Source: Bacteroidota bacterium
Lineage (GTDB): Bacteria > Bacteroidota > Bacteroidia > AKYH767-A > 2013-40CM-41-45
Length of the DNA: 37,848 bases
NCBI GenBank assembly: GCA_003151745.1
Contig: PLYJ01000133.1
Location: 1-37,848 of the forward strand
Reading direction: 5' to 3'
Made by a program: the position numbers and the translations under genes. The notes beneath the pieces were generated by a model that saw only the letters and a list, made by a program, of their open reading frames with translations, was not told the origin of the DNA and did not search any database. Of this stretch, positions 32,603 to 37,848 are shown piece by piece; position 1 is the stretch's first letter; every line of letters starts with the position of its first letter.

Positions 32603-35467
32603 TTAAACGGTCACCTCATTATACTCTTCAATAGGAGGACAAGCACAAACAAGATTCCTGTCGCCATAGGCATTGTCAACGCGGGAAACGGATGGCCAGA
32701 ACTTGTTTTCTTTTACCCAATGAAGCGGGAAGGCGGCTTTGGAACGGGGATAAGAATGTTTCCATTCATCGGCTGTTATGACAGATGCAGTATGCGGAGA
32801 ATTTTTAAGCACATTATCTTTTCTGTCGGCAATGCCCTTTTCAATATCTTCAATTTCTTTGCGGATGGAAATCATGGCTTCACAGAAACGGTCAATCTCT
32901 TCTTTGGGTTCGCTTTCAGTCGGCTCAATCATCATCGTGCCGGGGACAGGGAATGACATGGTGGGTGCATGAAAACCATAATCCATCAGGCGCTTGGCAA
33001 TATCTTCCACTTCAATGCCTGCAGAGGTTTTGAAGGGACGGCAATCTAAAATCATTTCATGGGCAATGCGCCCATACGTGCCTTTATATAGAACAGGGTA
33101 ATGATCTTCGAGGCGTGATTTAATATAGTTTGCATTGAGGATAGCAATCTTCGTTGAATCGGTCACGCCTTCTTTTCCAAGTAATTTTATATATGCATAG
33201 GAGATGATGAGAATGCTTGCACTTCCCCAAGGAGCAGCGGAAACTGCTGTTGTGCTTCCGCCTGTTTTTACCAACGGATGCGAAGGAAGGAAAGGCGCAA
33301 GATGTGCTGCAACGCCGATGGGCCCCATGCCGGGTCCGCCTCCGCCATGCGGAATAGCAAATGTTTTATGGAGATTGAGATGGCAAACATCAGCGCCAAT
33401 GATGGCAGGATTGGTTAACCCAACCTGTGCATTCATGTTAGCGCCATCCATATATACCTGTCCGCCGTTGTCGTGAATGATCTTCGTGATTTCTTTGATG
33501 CCTTCTTCGTACACACCGTGCGTAGAAGGATATGTAACCATTAAGCAAGAAAGTGTGTCTTTGTATTGTTCTGCTTTTGCCTTCATGTCGAGGATGTCTA
33601 TGTTGCCGAGGTCATCCGTTTTTACTACTACCACTTTCATTCCTGCCATCACTGCACTTGCAGGATTTGTACCATGAGCAGATTGAGGGATGAGAGCAAC
33701 ATTGCGATTCTTATCTCCTCTTCCTAAGTGATATTGTCTGATCACCATCAACCCTGCATATTCTCCCTGCGCACCGGAATTAGGTTGCAGAGAAACGGCT
33801 GCAAAGCCTGTTATCTCGCATAAATATTGTTCAAGCTCCGTGATAACCTGTGCATATCCCTGCGCCTGGTCAACAGGAACAAAAGGATGAATGCTGCTGA
33901 AAAGAGGCCAGCTTAACGGCATCATCTCGGAAGTTGCATTCAGCTTCATCGTGCAGGAACCAAGAGGAATCATGCTGTGCGTGAGCGAAAGGTCTTTGTT
34001 TTCAAGACGTGTGATGTAACGCAGCATTTCTGTTTCCGAATGATGTGTGTTGAAAACAGGATGTGTGAGGAAAGAAGAAGTGCGTTTAAAAGCAGGGAGC
34101 AGGGAGCAGGGAGTAGGGGATCCGCTTCCCTTTCTGTCTTTTGAAGCTGATTTTTTGAAAACAGAAATTATATCATTTACATCTGACTCTTCTGTTGTTT
34201 CGTTGATGTTGATAGCAATCTGTGTATTACCAACATACCTGAAGTTGATCCCTGCCTCAAGCGCATTCTTTTTTATTCCTTCTGAATCATTACCTGCGTC
34301 AATTAAAATAGTATCGAAGAACGTTTTGTTCAGTTGCTTGTAGCCGATGGCTTCAAGGCCTGCAGCGAGATTTTTTGTGTGCTGATGAATATTATTGGCA
34401 ATCGCCTTTATGCCTTCCGGTCCGTGATAAACAGCGTACATGCTGGCTATGACTGCAAGTAAAACCTGCGCTGTGCAAATATTAGAAGTGGCTTTATCTC
34501 TTCTGATATGTTGCTCGCGTGTTTGCAATGCCATTCTTAACGCACGGTTGCCTTGTGTGTCAATGCTTACACCGATAATTCTTCCCGGCATTTCGCGCTT
34601 GTAAATTTCTTTTGCAGCAAAGAAAGCAGCATGCGGTCCGCCATATCCAAGCGGAACTCCAAAGCGTTGCGAATTACCAAATACTATTGCTGCTCCCCAT
34701 TCTCCCGGGGCTTTTAATAAAGCAAGAGCCATCAAATCTGTTCCAACTGCAACGGGGATATTCTTTGATTTTAATTGTTCTACCCATGCTGTGTAATCAT
34801 ACACTTCTCCGTTAGTTGCAGGATATTGAATGATCGCTCCGAAGAAAGATTCATCCGCTTTAAAAGTAAGATGGTCTCCGATTACCAATTCAATATTTAA
34901 AGGCGCAGAGCGTGTTTTTAAAACATCAATAGTCTGAGGAAAACATTCCTGTGAAACAAAAAGCTTGTTAGCACCATTTTGTTCCTGTTCACGTGTGCGT
35001 GAGGCAAAGAATATATGCATGGCTTCTGCCGCTGCTGTGGCTTCATCCAGCAAAGAGGCATTCGTTATTTCCATGCCTGTCAAATCCAGAATCATAGTTT
35101 GGAAATTGAGCAGCGCTTCAAGACGCCCCTGTGCAATCTCTGCCTGGTAAGGAGTGTAGGCCGTGTACCATCCCGGGTTTTCAAAAACGTTTCGCTGAAT
35201 GACTCCGGGAATAATAGAGTTATGATAACCCAAGCCGATATATGATTTGAAGATTTTATTCTTTGCAGCAGTTTTTCTCAGAGAAGAAAGAAAATCATGT
35301 TCGCTTAGTCCTTCCGGTATATTCAGTTTTTTCCCAAGACGGATGGAAGATGGAATGGTCTGTTCAATTAAGGCATCCAAAGAAGGAACACCTGTTTCCT
35401 TCAGCATTATTTGTACATCTTTCTTGTTCGGCCCGATGTGCCTTCCTGCAAAATCAGTAATACTCAT
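32603..35467 (-). CDS. gcvP: Glycine dehydrogenase (aminomethyl-transferring), P-protein
   Basis: This full-length fused P-protein has 954 residues. The N-terminal half starts [17 protein letters not shown] and has the [20 protein letters not shown] block. The C-terminal half has the PLP-binding lysine at Lys701 in [21 protein letters not shown], close to the E. coli position. GcvP decarboxylates glycine and loads the aminomethyl group on the lipoyl H-protein. The linker between halves (residues 450-459) is lengthened by four AGCAGGG words at 34091-34118 and flanks ([15 protein letters not shown]). A -7-like box, CAAATTTA read on the other strand (35493-35500), lies upstream. No glycine riboswitch is seen. 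Confidence 0.96.
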   Translation of the reverse strand: MSITDFAGRHIGPNKKDVQIMLKETGVPSLDALIEQTIPSSIRLGKKLNIPEGLSEHDFLSSLRKTAAKNKIFKSYIGLGYHNSIIPGVIQRNVFENPGWYTAYTPYQAEIAQGRLEALLNFQTMILDLTGMEITNASLLDEATAAAEAMHIFFASRTREQEQNGANKLFVSQECFPQTIDVLKTRSAPLNIELVIGDHLTFKADESFFGAIIQYPATNGEVYDYTAWVEQLKSKNIPVAVGTDLMALALLKAPGEWGAAIVFGNSQRFGVPLGYGGPHAAFFAAKEIYKREMPGRIIGVSIDTQGNRALRMALQTREQHIRRDKATSNICTAQVLLAVIASMYAVYHGPEGIKAIANNIHQHTKNLAAGLEAIGYKQLNKTFFDTILIDAGNDSEGIKKNALEAGINFRYVGNTQIAININETTEESDVNDIISVFKKSASKDRKGSGSPTPCSLLPAFKRTSSFLTHPVFNTHHSETEMLRYITRLENKDLSLTHSMIPLGSCTMKLNATSEMMPLSWPLFSSIHPFVPVDQAQGYAQVITELEQYLCEITGFAAVSLQPNSGAQGEYAGLMVIRQYHLGRGDKNRNVALIPQSAHGTNPASAVMAGMKVVVVKTDDLGNIDILDMKAKAEQYKDTLSCLMVTYPSTHGVYEEGIKEITKIIHDNGGQVYMDGANMNAQVGLTNPAIIGADVCHLNLHKTFAIPHGGGGPGMGPIGVAAHLAPFLPSHPLVKTGGSTTAVSAAPWGSASILIISYAYIKLLGKEGVTDSTKIAILNANYIKSRLEDHYPVLYKGTYGRIAHEMILDCRPFKTSAGIEVEDIAKRLMDYGFHAPTMSFPVPGTMMIEPTESEPKEEIDRFCEAMISIRKEIEDIEKGIADRKDNVLKNSPHTASVITADEWKHSYPRSKAAFPLHWVKENKFWPSVSRVDNAYGDRNLVCACPPIEEYNEVTV
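34091..34118. repeat. Four AGCAGGG words in the gcvP linker
   Basis: Three exact AGCAGGG units and one AGTAGGG unit run head to tail at 34091-34118 inside gcvP. They code for proline/cysteine/leucine-rich text at the boundary between the two homologous halves of the enzyme, a place that tolerates insertions. Confidence 0.8.
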
Positions 35468-35586
35468 TAATTATGGTTTTAAAAAAGAGGTGCAAATTTA
35501 GAGATTATTGAGGGATATACGAATAAACAATCCATGTGAATTTACGAATCGTTCTATTTTATTCACATTCGTAGATGACTTTTATG

Positions 35587-35594
35587 TAGTTTTG
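35587..35594 (+). promoter_or_regulatory. -7 promoter box for the 35616-37560 unit
   Basis: TAGTTTTG matches TAnnTTTG and lies 21 bases upstream of the first ATG, leaving a short leader. A -33 element is not evident; a TACGAAT/ATTCGTA inverted word pair lies just upstream (35548-35573). Confidence 0.5.
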
Positions 35595-35615
35595 ATTCCT
35601 TTTTAAACCGGTTTC

Positions 35616-36239
35616 ATGCGCAAACTTAGTTTATTGTCATTTTTCATTTTTGTATCATTTTTATCATTTCTAAAGGTATCTGCTCAGGATACTCTTGTCC
35701 TGATGAACGGGAAAAGGATAAACGGGAATGTTTTGGAGATTCAGGAAAAAGCTATTAAGTATCGAATCGGTAGTAATCCGAAATCCCCAATTCATTCCAT
35801 AAAGCCTTACCGAGTGTTTGCCATCAATAAAAATGATGGAACTGAAAAGGTAATTTTTGCCCCGGATACGCTCGATCAATCGGACTATACCATTCCCCAG
35901 CTGCGCACGTTTATTAAGGGAGAACGCGCTGCGCAAACCGGGTATAATAACACCTTGAATAAAGCGCTTGCTTTTGTTGCAGGAGCAGGAGCGTCCTATT
36001 TTTCTATATATGGCCTTGTTGTTCCTGCTTTATATTCATCCATTGTCGGAGCTTCCTCTCCGGATATTAATAAGCAAAAGAATGTTGACCCTGCTTTGGC
36101 AAATGTTCCTGAATACCAGGATGGCTATCTTACAATAACACGCCAAAAGAAGATCCGAAATTCATTTGTTGCAGGCATGATTGGATTTGCTGTCGGCTTT
36201 ACCACGCAAGCCATCATCGGGAATAACACAAAAAAATAA
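35616..36239 (+). CDS. Exported hypothetical protein
   Basis: The 207-residue protein begins with a signal peptide (MRKLSLLSFFIFVSFLSFLKVSAQ, cleavage after about 24). A small beta-domain follows: DTLVLMNGKRINGNVLEIQEKAIKYRI, a pattern common in Bacteroidota exported proteins. Two hydrophobic segments (about 108-135 and 185-200) suggest membrane insertion. No named family is recognised. It is first of a three-gene plus-strand set; 14 bases separate it from the UbiA-like gene. Confidence 0.75.
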   Translation: MRKLSLLSFFIFVSFLSFLKVSAQDTLVLMNGKRINGNVLEIQEKAIKYRIGSNPKSPIHSIKPYRVFAINKNDGTEKVIFAPDTLDQSDYTIPQLRTFIKGERAAQTGYNNTLNKALAFVAGAGASYFSIYGLVVPALYSSIVGASSPDINKQKNVDPALANVPEYQDGYLTITRQKKIRNSFVAGMIGFAVGFTTQAIIGNNTKK

Positions 36240-36253
36240 CTTGAATCAATATT

Positions 36254-37147
36254 TTGTCCGGGCTTATAAAAAGAGTTATAGAGTTTATTGTTTTCAGGAA
36301 TATTTTTATTGCGATTGCAACCGCATGCCTTGTTGCTGAAACGCGCTTCCTGAGCGGGAAAGCATGGTGCACGATAGATGCCCTGATTGCATTTACTTTC
36401 TTTTCTACATTTCTGGTTTACAACTTTCATTCCTTTTCAAATGACCCCGAGCATGAGTTTTCTGTTCCGCAGCTTTTTAAAGACTTTGTAAATCCTGCTA
36501 TCTCTTTAGAACAACGTGTATGCGTAGGCGTTGGCATTATCGGAACCGGCGTTGCTTTTCTTTTTCTTCAACTAAAGGTGATGCTGTTTCTGCTTCCTGT
36601 TGGCTTGATTACATTGGCTTACTCCTTACCCGTATTTAAACTCCAAAACAGATTACACAGCCTGAGAGACATTATTTATGTAAAAATATTTACGGTAGCT
36701 GTTGTTTGGGCTGTTGCGACAACGTTGCTTTCATATATAAATGATGGTAAAAATATTTCTATTGGTCATCTGTTTCTGCTTTTCTCAGAGCGGCTTTTAT
36801 TTATCTATGCTATTACCATTACTTTTGAAATCCGTGACAGGCATAGTGAAGCCGCTATAGGCAACCGAACCATTCCTACTGTGTATGGGGTTGCAAAATC
36901 AAAAATGCTGGGATACGTTGTGCTGGTTGCATATTGCATTCTTGTCTTGATAAGGGAGTACTTTTACGAATCTTCATTTCGAGAAGTTGAAAAGCAGGCC
37001 TTAGCGTTATTCTTTTCTGCTTTCTCCGCCGCCCTGCTAATTGCAAAAACAATCGATGCACGAGGAAGATGGTTCTATAAATTTTTGATAGACGGCACGA
37101 TGATTGAACAGTTTCTTTTATTAATTTTAGTGCAAAATTTATGTTGA
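36254..37147 (+). CDS. UbiA-like integral membrane protein
   Basis: The 297-residue protein has about eight or nine hydrophobic segments. FEIRDRHSEAAIGNRTIPTVYG (191-212, with Asp195) matches the second aspartate-rich motif of UbiA prenyltransferases (D-x-x-x-D/E...G.RT.P). The expected first motif (NxxxD) is only loosely present as YNFHSFSNDPEHE, with a single Asp in place. UbiA enzymes attach prenyl chains to aromatic acceptors in the membrane; loss of part of the first motif makes activity uncertain. No ATG exists at the 5' end: an in-frame stop lies at 36242, so TTG 36254 (or ATT 36251) is the start. The stop overlaps the next ATG by 7 bases. Confidence 0.72.
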   Translation: MSGLIKRVIEFIVFRNIFIAIATACLVAETRFLSGKAWCTIDALIAFTFFSTFLVYNFHSFSNDPEHEFSVPQLFKDFVNPAISLEQRVCVGVGIIGTGVAFLFLQLKVMLFLLPVGLITLAYSLPVFKLQNRLHSLRDIIYVKIFTVAVVWAVATTLLSYINDGKNISIGHLFLLFSERLLFIYAITITFEIRDRHSEAAIGNRTIPTVYGVAKSKMLGYVVLVAYCILVLIREYFYESSFREVEKQALALFFSAFSAALLIAKTIDARGRWFYKFLIDGTMIEQFLLLILVQNLC

Positions 37148-37560
37148 AGGAATATGACATACATGCTCTTTCGCACTTTGTCGGCATGGTGAGGGGCGAA
37201 AAGGGAGCGCAGGAATGGCTGTTGGAAAATGGCTATCGCGAGCTTTCCGAGTTTTGGGATGCTTATTTCGGAATCGAAAAATCTTTTAAATGGCTGCTTG
37301 AAAATGGACATAAGCATTTAGCGGCTGCCGTGGATGCTGCATCGGGAGAAGATAAAGCCAAGCTTTGGCTCATTGCCAATGGTTATCGCGAGCTCGCCGC
37401 CATCATCAGCGCTTCTGAAGGAAACAAGCCTGCCGTTGCATTTCTGTTGAATTCAAAATATAAAGGATGGGTGGGCATTGCACATGATATTCATGAATAT
37501 AACAAGAAGAAAAAAAAGGGCTTCTGGAGTATCTTCAATTTTGGGAATCCTTACGGATGA
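37141..37560 (+). CDS. Protein of four 25-residue repeats
   Basis: This 139-residue protein has an exact 25-residue period: WLLENGYREL (26-35), WLLENGHKHL (51-60), WLIANGYREL (76-85), FLLNSKYKGW (101-110). The residues between (SEFWDAYFGIEKSFK, AAAVDAASGEDKAKL, AAIISASEGNKPAVA) are helical, so each repeat is probably a helix-loop-helix in a small alpha-solenoid. A lysine-rich tail (KKKKKGFW) ends the protein. No family is recognised. Its ATG overlaps the stop of the UbiA-like gene by 7 bases, implying translational coupling. Confidence 0.75.
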   Translation: MLKEYDIHALSHFVGMVRGEKGAQEWLLENGYRELSEFWDAYFGIEKSFKWLLENGHKHLAAAVDAASGEDKAKLWLIANGYRELAAIISASEGNKPAVAFLLNSKYKGWVGIAHDIHEYNKKKKKGFWSIFNFGNPYG

Positions 37561-37640
37561 TATTTTCAAGCAGAGATGCAGAGCGCTAAGAAGCTGTTTA
37601 AAAATGAGAAATTAAGAACAATATGTGGATAATTGAATAA

Positions 37641-37848
37641 AGAGGCTATCGTCAAAAGACGGATTCAACAGTATTAATTGTAGATTCTAAACTCAATTAA
37701 TATGTCAAATTATCCAACCAATTTGAGCGATAGCCAATGGGCAATAATATCAAAATTTTTAGATATAAAGAGAAGCAGAAAGCATGATTTGCGAGAAATT
37801 GTCAACGCTATTTTATATTTAGTGAAAACAGGCTGCCAATGGCGAATG
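37641..37848 (+). mobile_element. Left end of an IS5-type insertion sequence (cut by window edge)
   Basis: The AGAGGCTATCGTCAAAAGACG stretch from about 37641 looks like the terminal repeat of the element, followed 40 bases later by the transposase gene. The right end is outside the window, so the inverted repeat and target duplication cannot be checked. Confidence 0.65.
37702..37848 (+). CDS. IS5-family transposase, N-terminal part (DUF4096-like)
   Basis: The first 49 codons read MSNYPTNLSDSQWAIISKFLD, then RKHDLREIVNAILYLVKTGCQWRM. This is the N-terminal DUF4096-type domain of IS5/IS4-group transposases: an L-x-x-x-QW-x-x-I start, then a DLREIVNAI helix and a C-Q-W-R-M end. The catalytic DDE core would lie beyond the window. 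The gene is open to the edge and shows no stop in the part present. In some members this domain sits in a separate frame joined by ribosomal slippage. Confidence 0.85.
   Translation, partial: MSNYPTNLSDSQWAIISKFLDIKRSRKHDLREIVNAILYLVKTGCQWRM

Noticed and set aside
35468-35615. Glycine riboswitch ahead of gcvP
   Set aside because: The leader is under 150 bases, AT-rich and shared with a divergent promoter; no tandem aptamer-like structure is visible.

Overview
The window looks like chromosomal DNA of a Bacteroidota bacterium, probably Chitinophagales or Sphingobacteriales. Reasons: TAnnTTTG-type -7 promoter boxes, a C-terminal domain resembling the type IX secretion sorting domain, a mobile-element gene with a BT4734-like N-terminus and a DUF3987 core, AT-rich spacers, and many lineage-style short 'word' repeats between genes. 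No rRNA, tRNA or CRISPR array was recognised.

Layout. (1) 1-7080, minus strand, housekeeping: a 21-bp tandem-repeat tract, lpxH, a secreted M1 metallopeptidase, a TlpA-like lipoprotein thioredoxin, gatB. (2) 7163-7737: a decayed, frameshifted 3'-truncated remnant of ispG. (3) 7898-12836: the front end of an integrated element, with a tyrosine recombinase split by a one-base frameshift, an unknown protein, a small helix-turn-helix protein and a large DUF3987 protein. (4) 13136-25585: an unusually loaded type I restriction-modification island. In order it has a half-size HsdS, HsdM, a calcineurin-like phosphoesterase, a RhuM-family protein, a full HsdS, a three-gene cassette (PD-(D/E)XK nuclease, DUF3800 protein, possible BECR-type nuclease), a structured 690-bp spacer, HsdR and a YgjP-type zinc protease. 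(5) 25586-26497: a gene-free mosaic of mini-hairpins, then a small fibronectin-III protein with a clear promoter and terminator. (6) 27248-28786, minus strand: a two-gene unit of a Schlafen/AlbA_2-domain protein and a small PD-(D/E)XK nuclease, a plausible second defence module. (7) 29437-32518: secreted proteins (sorting-domain protein, small membrane protein, Kelch protein). (8) 32603-37560: gcvP (minus), then a plus-strand unit of an exported protein, a UbiA-like membrane protein and a protein made of exact 25-residue repeats. (9) 37641-end: the start of an IS5-type insertion sequence cut by the window edge.

Two themes stand out. First, the restriction island carries several extra predicted nucleases or phosphoesterases in the same direction as the hsd genes, and the cassette at 18388-20854 is the best candidate for an undescribed accessory defence system. 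Second, families of 7-9 bp word repeats and TTCG-loop palindromes are scattered between genes and have also entered coding sequences. They form hairpins over the 5' ends of the M1 peptidase and tlpA-like genes, lengthen the GcvP interdomain linker, add 24 in-frame residues to the DUF3987 protein, and a 7-bp duplication accounts exactly for the frameshift in the ispG remnant.
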